NCBI GenBank assembly: GCA_030147845.1
Contig: JASBUN010000006.1
Span: 1-43,583 of the forward strand
Length of the DNA: 43,583 nucleotides
Origin: Gammaproteobacteria bacterium
Lineage (GTDB): Bacteria; Pseudomonadota; Gammaproteobacteria; JASBUN01
Direction: 5' to 3'
In this document: one piece after another, positions 33,170 to 43,045 of the stretch
Numbering within the stretch: position 1 is the stretch's first letter
Layout: the number at the start of each line of letters is the position of its first letter
The notes under the pieces: model-generated
Databases searched by the model: none
What the model was told of the DNA's origin: nothing
The model's input: only the letters and a program-made list of their open reading frames with translations
Position numbers and translations under genes: made by a program

Positions 33170-33757
33170 TAATTAATTTCCTCTATGGGGGCGCTGTCGG
33201 GTGTTTATGAGTTATGTTAGGTGAGAGGCGCGATGCAGTCAGGGTCAATCCGAGAACCGCCGCGGTCCCCTCAATCATACTGATGTGACGCTAACTGCCG
33301 CAAGTTCGGGTCTATTGATGCGCGGTCACTCCGATCGGAGTTAGCGACACGCTAACCTCGCGTTTAAACGGGAGAAAGACAGACGATGTGCCCGAATAAA
33401 CGACATGATACATCGACCTTATTCCTCAAGCGTTTCAGGCGCCGTATCAGTTCTGGCGGGCGCTGGCGCGGATCGCGCGACTCCGCGTACGGAAACGCTT
33501 ATAGGTGTTCGGACTCAAGTGGATCTTGGCGTTTCGGCGCCAGCGGTCGAGGCGCTAGTGGTGGTTCGCCAGACTGTGCGGTTCGGGGGCGCGGTGGTGG
33601 CGAGCAACGCCCGACGCGCGCTAGGTAATACGTTGCGTTACGATAGGAGTCCTGTGTGAGGTAGACGTGGTTCGGCGGCATTGGCCCGGCTCGCGTCGTA
33701 CTTTTGCTGGCACCGATCGATTGAATTAATCGGTCGCCCATCCATGTCGAGGTTCCG
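33170..33757. other. Long intergenic region upstream of the DUF5062 gene
   Basis: 588 bases. Two overlapping plus-strand frames (33386-33628 behind a GGGAG, and 33405-33659) are open, but their translations are compositionally biased and match no family I know, so no gene is called. The DUF5062 ribosome site GAGG is at the right end. Confidence 0.4.
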
Positions 33758-33991
33758 ATGAAAAAGCTAAAGAACGAAAAAGAACTAATCAAAAAAGCCA
33801 TCGCCGACGGCGTCGCGTATGGCGAGAAGCGCGGCGTAGTGGAATTTGAGCCGACGGACTCTGCCGATGAAAAAATCCAATACATTTATCGCTTATTGGT
33901 GCACGACAAAGTCATACAGCCGATCCCGGAAGACCAGATATCGCAGAAATCGATGCGCCATAAGCTGGCGATCTGGGCTTCGAAGCAATAG
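33758..33991 (+). CDS. DUF5062 family protein
   Basis: 77 residues, ATG 33758 with GAGG about six bases upstream. The MKKLKNEKELIKKAI start, with YRLLVHDKVIQPIPEDQ and MRHKLAIWASKQ, matches the DUF5062 family known mainly from Vibrio, Shewanella and other Gammaproteobacteria, which supports the taxonomic reading. Small, helical, cytosolic, unknown role. It stands alone, convergent with the methyltransferase gene. Confidence 0.82.
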   Translation: MKKLKNEKELIKKAIADGVAYGEKRGVVEFEPTDSADEKIQYIYRLLVHDKVIQPIPEDQISQKSMRHKLAIWASKQ

Positions 33992-34025
33992 GCTGCACGG
34001 TATGTGCGGTCTGTATTCGGCTTAG

Positions 34026-34646
34026 CTAGGTTTTGCGAACGGGATTTGGCGTGCTGGGCATAAAAATCGCGGCGTAATGGTAAGGCCCTACATCGACTGT
34101 CTTCTCGAACTGAAACCCAGCCGGTTCTACCGCCTGCCGTACCTCGGCCGGCCGCATACGTAGTTCCGTGTCAGGGCCGCGCGGTTGACCGAGGACGATG
34201 GTTTCTTCTCGCGGCCGGCGATGCCAGTTGATAACCGCGAAGCGGCCGCCCTGGCGCAATACCTTGCGCACCGCCGTACTCAAGCCGGTTTTGTCGGCGA
34301 CGCCATGAAAGGTATTGGCCATGAATACAAAATCGACAGCGATGTGCAGTTGATCTAGTGATTGCAGTGCATCGCCGAACACGGGGTGTAAATTTGGGTA
34401 TGCGGCACACGCTTGCACAGTCTGATCGAGCAGGTCGCGGTCGAGATCCAGCGCCCAAACCTTACCGGATTGTACCCGTTCACACATGAGCCGGGTAAAG
34501 TATCCATCGCCGCAACACAGGTCGACGACATCCATACCCGCTGTGATCCCGACCGCCGCCAAGACGGATGCCGGGTCTGGCCAGAGCGTATGCCACCAGT
34601 CCGGGTCCGGCATGGCCGTGGCAGGAAAAAGTCGCGCGTCGTGCAA
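34026..34646 (-). CDS. Class I SAM-dependent methyltransferase
   Basis: 206 residues from TTG 34646 (AAGG upstream); ATG 34613 is an alternative that would remove the conserved DARLFPATA start. The SAM-binding motif I is VVDLCCGDGYFT (about 40-51), followed by VWALDLDRDLL (acidic loop), VFGDALQSL and FVFMANTFHGV. Small metabolite or UbiE-like methyltransferases share this pattern. The substrate is unknown and no pathway neighbours help. Confidence 0.85.
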   Translation of the reverse strand: MHDARLFPATAMPDPDWWHTLWPDPASVLAAVGITAGMDVVDLCCGDGYFTRLMCERVQSGKVWALDLDRDLLDQTVQACAAYPNLHPVFGDALQSLDQLHIAVDFVFMANTFHGVADKTGLSTAVRKVLRQGGRFAVINWHRRPREETIVLGQPRGPDTELRMRPAEVRQAVEPAGFQFEKTVDVGPYHYAAIFMPSTPNPVRKT

Positions 34647-34885
34647 GATAATCGCCTTGTATGTTTTTCAACCGACAAGCGGCTTCAACAATAACGGAAC
34701 CCGACCCATGCCGGCGGCGGATCATATCGGAGAGGAGTATCCAACAACATCAGGGAAATCGAATTGATCCAGAGCAAGGCATGGCGTCAAACTTGCTGCG
34801 CATGCCCGTATTGAGGCGACCAACGTACCGCCTTGGGCTACAGTGCCGCACCGCGAAAAGTTTTTCCGGCCAACGGGTTAAATGC

Positions 34886-37800
34886 CTACGACGGTTGTTG
34901 CCGCGTTTCATCGTTCAGGTGATCGAGGTCGGCTTGTTGCGCGGCTTCCTTGTCGGCAATTTTGCCATGGTCCTTGGCCAGATACAGGTACATTAACGGT
35001 GCGATGTAGAGGCTAAACAAGGAACCGATGCCAAGACCGGCGGCGATGACGATGCCGAGTTGATTGCGTGCCGGGGCACCGGAGCCAGTCGCAATGATCA
35101 GCGGAATTACACCCAAGACCATGGACAGCGTGGTCATGAGAATCGGACGCAAGCGGATACTGGCCGCTTTTTCCACGGCTTCGCGCAGGCTGAGTGATTC
35201 ACTCTTTTTGATGTCGTTGGCGAATTGCACTACCAGAATGCCTTGTTTGGTAATCAGCCCGATCAACGTTATAAGGGCAATTTGCGTATAGATATTGAGG
35301 CTGGCGAGCCCGATGGTCATGAACAACAACGCGCCTGCGGCCGACATCGGCACCGTGAACATCACGATGAGTGCGTCGCGAAAGCTGTTAAACTGTGACG
35401 ACAGCAGCAGGTAGATCAATATCAACGCAAGCACGACCGAAATCACGAAAGTGTTGCCTTCCTGTATGAATTGACGCGACGAACCACCGTAGTTCACGGT
35501 TGCGGTCGGCGCGACGGTCAGCGCCGTTTGTTTCAGGAAGTTGAGCGCGTCGCCCTGGGAAACGCCCGGAAACGGCACCCCCTGAATGCTGACGCTGTTG
35601 AGCCGGTCAAACTGTGGCAGGCTCTCGGGGATCACTTTGGTTTTGAAACTCACCAGGGTGGATAACGGCACTAGCGTGCCATTGGCGGCACGCACGTGGA
35701 TCTGCTCCAATGCTCGGGTGGTATCGCGAAAGTCGATCGGCGCTTCGGGGATGACCTGGTAAGCATAGCCATCCATTGTGAAGCGGTTGACGTAAGCGCC
35801 TGATAGCATGGACTGCAGATTGGCGGCAATCTGATTCATGCTGATGCCAAGGTCGGCAGCCAATTTTCGGTTCACCACCAGCTCGTGCTGCGGCTGATCG
35901 ATTTTCAGGTCCTGCTGCAAAAATAGAAATTTGCCGCTTTCACGCGCCTTGGCGAGCACTTGGTCGGCAACGCGACCGAGATCGTCGTACGATGCCGACG
36001 ACGTGATGACGAAGTCGATCGGCAGCAAGCCGGTCGAGGCGGGTAGCGGCGGCGGGGTGAAGGCGGCCGCTTTGAGTCCGGCAATCTGGCCGAGCTTGGC
36101 TTGAATCTGCGGCTTGAGATCGGTCGCGGTCTTGGTGCGTTCACTGAACGGTTTGAGTAGCATGCCCGCGATGAGGCTATTGTTGCCGCCGCCGGTCGGG
36201 CTGAAACCGGTAATCATGAAGGTACGCTGTTTCTCGGGGAAGCCATCCATGATGTCGACCAATTGCTTACCGTAGGCGCTCAGGTAATTGGTAGTGGCAT
36301 TCGGTTGGGCAGTGCCAATCGAAAACACGATACCGCTATTCTGCGGCGGTGATAGTTCGTGGCGAACGCCGGTGAACAGAAAGTAGACGGCGATAAGGGT
36401 GGCGATGACGAAGATCAGTCCCACCGACGGAAATTCGAGAAACGAATGCAACGATCGATCGAAGCCACGATTGAGTTTACCGAACACGGTATCGAGAAAA
36501 TGGTTGAGGCCATGGGCGGGCGTCTTACGGAGTATTGCACCACTAAGTACCGGCGACAGCGTCAATGCGACGACCATGGAGATCAACACGGCAAAGACAA
36601 TGGTGAAGGCAAATTCGGTAAATAAAATACCGGTCAAGCCGCCTGAAAACGCCACCGGAAGGAACACCGCGACTAAGGTCGTCGACATGACGACAATCGG
36701 CGTAGCCAGTTCGCGCGCCGACAATATAGCGGCCTGAAAGCCAGAACGACCTTCTTCGATATGCCGGTGTACGTTCTCGACCATAACGATGGCGTCATCG
36801 ACCACCAGCCCGATGGCAAGGACGAACGCCAGCAGCGTCAGCAGATTGTAGGAATAGCCCATGAAGTACATGAGAAACCCGGCGCCGGCCAGAGACAGTG
36901 GAATCGCTAAAGCCGGCACCAACAACGCGCGTACCGAGCCCATAAAAAGAAAAATGACCAATACCACTACCGCTAGCGTGATGCCGATGGTCACGGCGAC
37001 TTCCTCGATCGAGCTGTGAATGAAGTCGGCGGCGTTGTAAGGCAGACCGATCTTGAGGCCGGGCGGCAAGCGTGTTTTCAAGCCCTCGAGCTTTTGGCTG
37101 ACACCGAGCGCGGTGTCGAGTGCGTTCGCCGACGGCGTGGTCTGTATGCCGATGGCGACGGCGGTTTTGCCGTTATAGTAGAACTCGGAATCGTAGCTTT
37201 CATTGCCCAACTCCACGCGCGCGACGTCCTTCAAATAAATTGGAATGCCGTTGACGGTTTTTACCACCAAGTCACTGAATTTTTTTGATGAGGTTAAGCC
37301 CAGATTGCTGGTCAGCGGTATGGTGATGAGCTTGCCTTTGGTGCTTCCGGTGGCGGCAATGACATTCTGCGCCGCGAGCGCATCACGCACGTCGGCCGGC
37401 GTAACGCCGTGGGCCGTCATCTTGACCGGATCCAGCCATACCCGCACGGCTTGATTGTTACCATTACCGCCCGATGCGCCAGGTGGAAGTATCTGCGCCT
37501 GTGATACGCCGGGGACGGTTTGTAGCAGCGGTTGCGCATTGCGCACCACGTAGTCGACGATTTGCGCCGTCTTCATTGAATTGTCAGGACTATAAAAGGC
37601 GATGTAGAGCAGCGCCGTTGAGCTGCCTGATGACGAAGTCACTACCGGCGGGAAGCTGCCTTGCGGCAACAACGCTTCGACTTGTTTGATCATCGTCAAG
37701 GTGTTGGTCAAGGCACTGTCTGAACTGGTGTTGAGCTTCATGTTCAGCGTAACGGTGGAAACACCTTGGCTGCTGCTGGACGTCATATAATCCAGCCCGG

Positions 37801-38044
37801 CGACGCTACCCAACACGCGGCTGAGCGGCTGCGTGATGTAACTCTGCACGGTTTGCGGGCTGGCGCCAGGATAGGCCGTGCTGACGTTGATCACGGTGGA
37901 GGTCAGCTTCGGGTATTCGCGTACGCTCAGTTGGCTCAAGCCGAATGCACCGAGCACAGCCACCACGGTGGACAGCGTGATGGCGAGCACCGGGCGGCGG
38001 ATGAAAATATCGGTCCAGCCGCTGCTGGGAAGATAGCGGGCCAT
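34886..38044 (-). CDS. RND multidrug efflux transporter, inner-membrane pump
   Basis: 1052 residues from ATG 38044, with GGAG upstream; an open extension of 13 codons overlaps the adaptor gene. HAE1-type RND signatures: FIRRPVLAITLSTVVAVLGA, REYPKLTSTVINVSTAYPGA, the TM4 proton-relay pair D416-D417 (GLVVDDAIVMVEN), and TM10 lysine in LIGLITKQGILVVQFAND. Twelve membrane helices and two large periplasmic loops are expected. It closes the operon OMF-adaptor-pump. Substrates are unknown; closest in pattern to the MexK/VexF-like pumps with a single adaptor. Confidence 0.94.
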   Translation of the reverse strand: MARYLPSSGWTDIFIRRPVLAITLSTVVAVLGAFGLSQLSVREYPKLTSTVINVSTAYPGASPQTVQSYITQPLSRVLGSVAGLDYMTSSSSQGVSTVTLNMKLNTSSDSALTNTLTMIKQVEALLPQGSFPPVVTSSSGSSTALLYIAFYSPDNSMKTAQIVDYVVRNAQPLLQTVPGVSQAQILPPGASGGNGNNQAVRVWLDPVKMTAHGVTPADVRDALAAQNVIAATGSTKGKLITIPLTSNLGLTSSKKFSDLVVKTVNGIPIYLKDVARVELGNESYDSEFYYNGKTAVAIGIQTTPSANALDTALGVSQKLEGLKTRLPPGLKIGLPYNAADFIHSSIEEVAVTIGITLAVVVLVIFLFMGSVRALLVPALAIPLSLAGAGFLMYFMGYSYNLLTLLAFVLAIGLVVDDAIVMVENVHRHIEEGRSGFQAAILSARELATPIVVMSTTLVAVFLPVAFSGGLTGILFTEFAFTIVFAVLISMVVALTLSPVLSGAILRKTPAHGLNHFLDTVFGKLNRGFDRSLHSFLEFPSVGLIFVIATLIAVYFLFTGVRHELSPPQNSGIVFSIGTAQPNATTNYLSAYGKQLVDIMDGFPEKQRTFMITGFSPTGGGNNSLIAGMLLKPFSERTKTATDLKPQIQAKLGQIAGLKAAAFTPPPLPASTGLLPIDFVITSSASYDDLGRVADQVLAKARESGKFLFLQQDLKIDQPQHELVVNRKLAADLGISMNQIAANLQSMLSGAYVNRFTMDGYAYQVIPEAPIDFRDTTRALEQIHVRAANGTLVPLSTLVSFKTKVIPESLPQFDRLNSVSIQGVPFPGVSQGDALNFLKQTALTVAPTATVNYGGSSRQFIQEGNTFVISVVLALILIYLLLSSQFNSFRDALIVMFTVPMSAAGALLFMTIGLASLNIYTQIALITLIGLITKQGILVVQFANDIKKSESLSLREAVEKAASIRLRPILMTTLSMVLGVIPLIIATGSGAPARNQLGIVIAAGLGIGSLFSLYIAPLMYLYLAKDHGKIADKEAAQQADLDHLNDETRQQPS

Positions 38045-38048
38045 ATCT

Positions 38049-39182
38049 TCAGTCTCCAGAGGCTGGGGTAGGGGAGGCGTCAAGGCCGGAGGGTAGCGGA
38101 ACGACCTTGACCCGTGCCTTGGGATACAGGTTCACCTGGCCGGCGGTAACGACGACATCGCCCGGTTTGATGCCGTGCGTGATCTCCACCAACCCGTTGC
38201 GCGTGCCGCCGCTGCGCACGATGCGTTGCTCGACGATTTTCCCGTCGCCACTGTCCTTGACCACATAAACATATTCGCCATAGGTGTTGTAAGTGATCGC
38301 CAGACTGGGTATCGCAACCAATTGACGCTGTTTCGCCAGGCGCGCGACGACATTGCCGAACATGCCGGGCCGCAGCGCGTCGTCGGCGTTTTGGACTTCG
38401 GCTTGAATGGTCACGGTGCGCGTGTCTGTGGAAATGGCCGATCCAATCGCCGTGATCCGGCCACTGAAGGTTCTGTTGTTGATGCCATCGACGGTTAAAC
38501 TGAGCGGGTTGCCGACCGTGATTTTGGCCAGATCGCGTTGCGGAACACTAAATTCCACGCGCAGCGGATTCCATTGCTGAAGATCCACCAGTCCCGTTCC
38601 AGGGGTGACGTATTGACCGAGGCTGACCAGGCGAATACCCAAATGCCCGTCGAAGGGCGCACGTACTTGTAGGTTGTCGAGTTTCGCGCGGTCGGTTTCG
38701 ACCACGGCCTGCGCCGTACGGTAGGTAGCCTCGGCTGCCTGCAGTGTAGTCTGGCTGGTGGCCTTGCGAGTGTAGAGTTGGCGTTGGCGCTGCATTTCCT
38801 GTTTGGCGTTGACCAGGCGGGCTTGATCGGCGGCAAGTTGGGCGCGCTCGACGTTGTCATTAAGCTGTACCAGAATTTGACCTTTCTTGACTGTTTGCCC
38901 TGATTTGAAATGCAAGGCGGTAATGATGCCGGAAGCCTGCGCCGTCAGCACGCTGCCTTGGTCGGCCTTGAGACTGCCGACTGCGCGAACCTGGTCTGGC
39001 CAGGTTTGATTTTGCGCCGTCGCTACCGAGACGCTGGCGACCGGTTTTGGCATCGACGCCATGGCCTCGAGGATTTTCGCGCCCATGAAGCGATTGAAGC
39101 CGATTACGCCGCCATAAATGACGAGGATAAAAATCAGCATAAAGGTAATACGGCGCGCCAGGCGGAATTTTCGGGAAGCCAT
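38049..39182 (-). CDS. RND efflux periplasmic adaptor (membrane fusion protein)
   Basis: 377 residues from ATG 39182; the GAGGA ribosome site overlaps the stop region of the OMF gene. One N-terminal membrane anchor (ITFMLIFILVIYGGVIGFNR) is followed by lipoyl half-motifs (SGIITALHFKSGQTVKKGQI and LQVRAPFDGHLGIR), a short coiled-coil hairpin between them, then a beta-barrel (FSGRITAIGSAI) and membrane-proximal domain (GIKPGDVVVTAGQVNL). It connects the pump to the outer-membrane factor. Only 4 bases separate it from the pump start. Confidence 0.94.
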   Translation of the reverse strand: MASRKFRLARRITFMLIFILVIYGGVIGFNRFMGAKILEAMASMPKPVASVSVATAQNQTWPDQVRAVGSLKADQGSVLTAQASGIITALHFKSGQTVKKGQILVQLNDNVERAQLAADQARLVNAKQEMQRQRQLYTRKATSQTTLQAAEATYRTAQAVVETDRAKLDNLQVRAPFDGHLGIRLVSLGQYVTPGTGLVDLQQWNPLRVEFSVPQRDLAKITVGNPLSLTVDGINNRTFSGRITAIGSAISTDTRTVTIQAEVQNADDALRPGMFGNVVARLAKQRQLVAIPSLAITYNTYGEYVYVVKDSGDGKIVEQRIVRSGGTRNGLVEITHGIKPGDVVVTAGQVNLYPKARVKVVPLPSGLDASPTPASGD

Positions 39183-39193
39183 AATCAATATCC

Positions 39194-40744
39194 TCAGTCG
39201 TGCACGGCCGTGGTGGATGATGTGGCTTCATGGAGCGGCCACGCGCGTCCACCCAAGGCGATATATAACGCTGTGGTGTCTAGATAACGCTGTTGCAGCG
39301 CTTGCAGGTAATCGATGCGCGTATTACTGGCATCGATCTCGCGGGTGAGCAGAGTTTGAAAGTCGATACTGCCGAGCCGATATTGATCGCGCGCCATGCC
39401 CAGCGCTTCGCTCGCGGCGGCGAGCGCCTGCTTGCGCGCGCGCAAGGCTTGGGCATCGTTGTCGAGCGCGCGCAGACTATTGGCAACTTGCTCAAAGGTT
39501 TGCAGTACGGTATTGCGGTAGTTGCCGAGGCTGGCTTCAAAGCCGGCTTTGGCCGCCTCGGAACGGTATTTGAGCGCGCCGGCATCAAACAGTGTAGCCG
39601 TCGAATTGAGCGCGATATTCCAGACGTTGAAAGCGGCGCTACCGACATCGCCGAGGTTGGGTGCACTGCTGCCAAAGGCTGCCGACAATGTGAAATTGGG
39701 GAAACGTTGCGCGTACGCCAAGCCGTACTGTGCATAAGTGGCACGTAACGCCGCTTCGGCGGCGCGTACATCCGGGCGCGCTCGAGTCAGTGTGCTCGGC
39801 AGACGCAGCGGTATATTGGCGGGTAGAACCAGCGCGTCGAGTCGCGGTAAATGCCGCACTAGATCGGCCGGGTAGCGGCCTGTCAGCACCGCCAAACGGT
39901 GCCGGACAACCGCCAGGCTCTGCTGCAAGGCAGCGAGATTCGCTTGTGTACTCGCCACCTGGCTGCGTTGGGTTAGCACGTTGCCGTAGGGTTCGGCGCC
40001 TAGCCGATATTGTTGTTCAACTACATCGAGCACACGCTGTTGGTCGTGTAGGATACGATTGCTGGCATCGATCTGGGTTTGATAGTGGGCCGCCTGTATG
40101 GCGCTAGCCGTAATATTGCCGGCCAAGGTTTGGTAGGCGGCTTGCAGTTCGAAACGTTGTTGTTGGGCCTGGGCCACAGCGCTCTGGCGAGTGAAACGGC
40201 TACGGCCGAAAACATCCGGGTTATAGCCGACCGTCAGTCGCCCGGCTACGGTATTGAAGATAGTCGGCGATAGCGGCCCTTGTTGCGGACTGCGCTGGCG
40301 ACTGACCGATGCGTCCACACCGACGGTCGGAAAACGTGCCGCGCCGGCCGCCTGCGCAAGGAAGCGCGTTTGGCGCAGCGTGGCGCGCGTACTGGCGAGC
40401 GTTGGGCTATGCGCAAATCCATCCTCGACTAACGCGTCGAGTTGGGGCGAGCCGAATTGCCGCCACCACTCGGTGGGCGGCGCGCCGGCGATCAAATGCT
40501 GCGCCTTGCCGCCGTGCGTATTGTCGTCGGTGCGCGCCGTGGTTTTGTTCAACGGCGCGGCGGTAAAATGCAGCGGCGTGGTATTTTCCGGCGCATGGTA
40601 GGCGGGAATGACGGCGCAGGCGCTCACAGCGAGACTCAAAGCAGCCACGAGCGCGGTACGTGGTCGCCGTAACGGGTCGCCGGCCACCGTCGGCGGTTTA
40701 CTTTTGCGGTGGCGAGGGTGAGGCCGGAAAGACGCGATGTACAT
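39194..40744 (-). CDS. NodT-family outer-membrane factor lipoprotein
   Basis: 516 residues, ATG 40744 with AAGG upstream. The signal ends at a lipobox-like LAVSAC (C about 43), giving a somewhat long signal region; a later start is possible. Then come EWWRQFGSPQLDALVEDGF, typical of the NodT/OprM family, and two TolC-like repeats of long coiled helices (QYRLGAEPYGNVLTQRSQV, QYRLGSIDFQTLLTREI). It forms the trimeric exit duct of the efflux system. It is the first gene of the operon, 365 bp from the divergent tetR. Confidence 0.92.
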   Translation of the reverse strand: MYIASFRPHPRHRKSKPPTVAGDPLRRPRTALVAALSLAVSACAVIPAYHAPENTTPLHFTAAPLNKTTARTDDNTHGGKAQHLIAGAPPTEWWRQFGSPQLDALVEDGFAHSPTLASTRATLRQTRFLAQAAGAARFPTVGVDASVSRQRSPQQGPLSPTIFNTVAGRLTVGYNPDVFGRSRFTRQSAVAQAQQQRFELQAAYQTLAGNITASAIQAAHYQTQIDASNRILHDQQRVLDVVEQQYRLGAEPYGNVLTQRSQVASTQANLAALQQSLAVVRHRLAVLTGRYPADLVRHLPRLDALVLPANIPLRLPSTLTRARPDVRAAEAALRATYAQYGLAYAQRFPNFTLSAAFGSSAPNLGDVGSAAFNVWNIALNSTATLFDAGALKYRSEAAKAGFEASLGNYRNTVLQTFEQVANSLRALDNDAQALRARKQALAAASEALGMARDQYRLGSIDFQTLLTREIDASNTRIDYLQALQQRYLDTTALYIALGGRAWPLHEATSSTTAVHD

Positions 40745-41109
40745 GTCCGCACCTTGGTGCGTAGCGAAGTCGTTACCGTCATGGGCAAGTGCGCGGCAGA
40801 GGCCGAGAAGCCGGTGCGGAGTGGCGAATCGCGGAGTATGTGTGCCACCGAACTATCCTTTGATCTTGGCCGATATACGGCCGGAGTATCGCCCCCGATC
40901 GCATCAGAGTAAGCGAACGGCGACGCGCCGCAAAAACGACGGTTGACGATTCCTTGCCGGTAGGAATAGATCCAGTAGGCAAATATAAATACTAGAATGA
41001 ACGTTTATTCTATTTTCTGTATCTGTTAAAGTCAAGCTACAAAGCATTCATGTGTAATAGTTACTGCCGACCTGTTCAAGGCCGATCAAATGAACGAGAC
41101 ATTGCCGCG
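40745..41109. promoter_or_regulatory. Divergent control region between the efflux operon and tetR
   Basis: 365 bases without a gene; the tetR-proximal third is AT-rich. It contains the 20-bp palindrome at 40993-41012 and an AT-rich TATAAAT at 40984-40990 that could serve as a -10 element on either strand. Confidence 0.5.
40993..41012. promoter_or_regulatory. Probable TetR operator, 20-bp near-perfect palindrome
   Basis: Half-sites TAGAATGAAC and GTTTATTCTA match at 9 of 10 positions, with AACGTT at the centre. It lies 98 bp upstream of the tetR start and in the divergent promoter region of the efflux operon, where TetR repressors of RND pumps usually bind. Confidence 0.65.
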
Positions 41110-41709
41110 ATGACCGAAGCGAGCGACACTCCGACGCGTGCTGAGCAACGTCGGCAACAAATTCTCAACGCTGCGGCTGAGTGTTTTCGCCGCTACGGTT
41201 TCCACGGCGCCAGCATCGCCAAAATCTCCAAGGAGGCCGGTATGAGCGCCGGTCATATCTATCATTTCTTCGAAAACAAGGAAGCCATCATCGCCGCCAT
41301 TGTCGAGCAACGGGTCGAACAATCGATCGACTTGGTGACCTCGTTCGAGTCAGAAACCGATGTGTTCGGCGCCATGGTGGAGCGGGTCGATCTCGGCTTC
41401 GAAGACTGTACCGACCCGGCCTACACCGGTCTTTGGCTCGAAGTACTGGCTGAGTCGGCGCGCAATCCGCAGATCGCCGAGATCGTGCAAAACGCCGACC
41501 GCAAAATGCGCCAGCGCATAACCCGGCTGGAGGGTATGGCGCGCCGCTCGCGCGGACTCGAAACGCGGCTCGATCCGGAGGCTGTCACCGAAATCATCAT
41601 GGCCTTGTTCGGTGGGTTGGCCAATCGCGCCGTACAAAATCCTGATCTGAATAAAACCGAAGTGTTGAAGGTTCTGCGCATCGCCGCCAAGGCGATTTTG
41701 GAAGCATAG
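41110..41709 (+). CDS. TetR/AcrR-family repressor, likely of the divergent efflux operon
   Basis: 199 residues from ATG 41110; upstream codons in frame do not look like protein. The N-terminal HTH (about 10-55) is classical: AEQRRQQILNAAAECFRRYG, FHGASIAKISKEAGMSAGHI then YHFFENKEAII. The C-terminal ligand domain is of the BetI/YjdC-like helical type. Divergent orientation and the palindrome at 40993-41012 indicate repression of the OMF-adaptor-pump genes and of itself. Inducer unknown. Confidence 0.9.
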   Translation: MTEASDTPTRAEQRRQQILNAAAECFRRYGFHGASIAKISKEAGMSAGHIYHFFENKEAIIAAIVEQRVEQSIDLVTSFESETDVFGAMVERVDLGFEDCTDPAYTGLWLEVLAESARNPQIAEIVQNADRKMRQRITRLEGMARRSRGLETRLDPEAVTEIIMALFGGLANRAVQNPDLNKTEVLKVLRIAAKAILEA

Positions 41710-41727
41710 CTACGACGCTTGATCTAC

Positions 41728-42594
41728 TTAATCGAACTCGAAAAAGCTCATTCCCAAATTGCCATAATCGAAGCCGTGGTGAACACGCCGGCCTGGTAGA
41801 CGCTGGTTGCCGGCGGCCCAGGCGACGATCAAAGGCGCATAGTGTTCGAGACTCGGATGTGCGTGCTTGAATACCGTCGACGAATCGCTCGGCGTCAACA
41901 GGCGCTCAAAGTGATTTTCTTCGACCGTTTCGCGCAACCACTGTTCGAATTGCAGGGCCCAACCGGCAGTTGGCCCGTGCGCTTGAATGGCGGCGAGATT
42001 GTGCGTCGATCCGCCTGAGCCGATGACCAAATGCCCCCGCTTTCGCAGTGGCGCGAGCGCGTTGCCCAAATGGACCAGCGCCGTCATCTCCGCTATCCCG
42101 TCTATCCCGCCCATTTCCGTGGCCGGCAGGGACACTTGCACCACCGGAATATCGGCTGCAGGGTACATGACCATGAGTGGCATCCAAGCGCCATGGTCGA
42201 GCCCGCGGCGCGGGTCGCATTGCGCGTTGAGTCCTTGTTGACGTAGACGCCGTTCGATATCGGCGCTCAGCGCGGCGTCGCCTTTGGCTGGGTAACGCAG
42301 CGCGTACAAGACCTCGGGAAATCCATCAAAATCGTGCACGGTCGGCAGTGCTTCGCTGTCGGTTATGCCGATCGGTGTAGCGCGCCAGTGCGCCGAGATG
42401 ATGATGATGGCCCGCGGCCGCTGCAGGCGTGCCGCCAGCGTGCGTAACGCGACCACGGCTTCGCCTTCGCTCAGCACCATGTCGGGGGCGCCGTGCGAAA
42501 TGAACAACGAGGGTAGGGCGGTGGCGTACCGGGGCTGCGATCCTTCCGTCATTGCCGTCTGCCGTGGTGATACGCTGTCTCGTTTATCGATCAT
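41728..42594 (-). CDS. DODA-type (class III extradiol) ring-cleavage dioxygenase
   Basis: 288 residues from ATG 42594, which overlaps the end of the doxX gene. Family motifs with likely metal ligands: H34 (FISHGAPDMVL), H69 (IIISAHWRA), the conserved H134 (GLDHGAWMPL), SGGSTHNL, and a late His in HPSLEHYAPLIVAW. The ending FDYGNLGMSFFEF is typical of YgiD/4,5-DOPA dioxygenase-like proteins. It would cleave a catecholic ring next to the hydroxyls using a metal and O2; the natural substrate is unknown. Co-transcribed with doxX. Confidence 0.9.
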   Translation of the reverse strand: MIDKRDSVSPRQTAMTEGSQPRYATALPSLFISHGAPDMVLSEGEAVVALRTLAARLQRPRAIIIISAHWRATPIGITDSEALPTVHDFDGFPEVLYALRYPAKGDAALSADIERRLRQQGLNAQCDPRRGLDHGAWMPLMVMYPAADIPVVQVSLPATEMGGIDGIAEMTALVHLGNALAPLRKRGHLVIGSGGSTHNLAAIQAHGPTAGWALQFEQWLRETVEENHFERLLTPSDSSTVFKHAHPSLEHYAPLIVAWAAGNQRLPGRRVHHGFDYGNLGMSFFEFD

Positions 42595-43045
42595 TGACGT
42601 TGACGGCCGCTGCCCGGCCCCCGGCGTCGTGACGAGCGACATTGCGTGCGAATAAACTCCGCGCAGTGTAGGCGCCATCGCCCAATAGCGACTGTGCCAA
42701 AGCGGCGACGATGAGGAATGCCGGGTACTCCCAACCGCCGCCCTTGTTGGTGAATAGCCAGCCGTTGGCGCCGTGCACCAAGACGATCGTACCGATTAAA
42801 ACCGGCACCAGGAGCAGCGCCATCGCGCGCGTCCCGATTCCGGCCAGCAACAGCAAACCTGCAATCAGTTCCACGCCCATGATTGGATAAGCCAACCAAC
42901 CCGGTACGCCGAGAGAGGCGAAGTAGGCGGCCGTACCGGCCGGCGTGAACACCAGTATTTTCAGCAATGCATGTGCCACGAACATGGTGCCGAGTGCCAG
43001 CCGTAGCAGCAGCGCGGCGTAGGGTGCGGTGCGGGAGTCGATCAT
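42584..43045 (-). CDS. DoxX-family membrane protein
   Basis: 153 residues from ATG 43045 (CAGGAG upstream); the open extension upstream is A/T-rich promoter DNA. Four hydrophobic helices: LLLRLALGTMFVAHALLKIL, WLAYPIMGVELIAGLLLLAG, ALLLVPVLIGTIVLVHGA and FLIVAALAQSLLG. This is the DoxX/YphA pattern (RLALGTMFVAHALLK, GANGWLFTNKGGGWEYP). Members act near the quinone pool or in redox stress. It overlaps the dioxygenase gene by 11 bases and is divergent from a lysR gene. Confidence 0.9.
   Translation of the reverse strand: MIDSRTAPYAALLLRLALGTMFVAHALLKILVFTPAGTAAYFASLGVPGWLAYPIMGVELIAGLLLLAGIGTRAMALLLVPVLIGTIVLVHGANGWLFTNKGGGWEYPAFLIVAALAQSLLGDGAYTARSLFARNVARHDAGGRAAAVNVNDR

Noticed and set aside
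33386..33659. Two overlapping plus-strand ORFs of 80 and 84 codons
   Set aside because: One has a plausible GGGAG, but the translations are biased in composition and match no family; not enough support for a gene.
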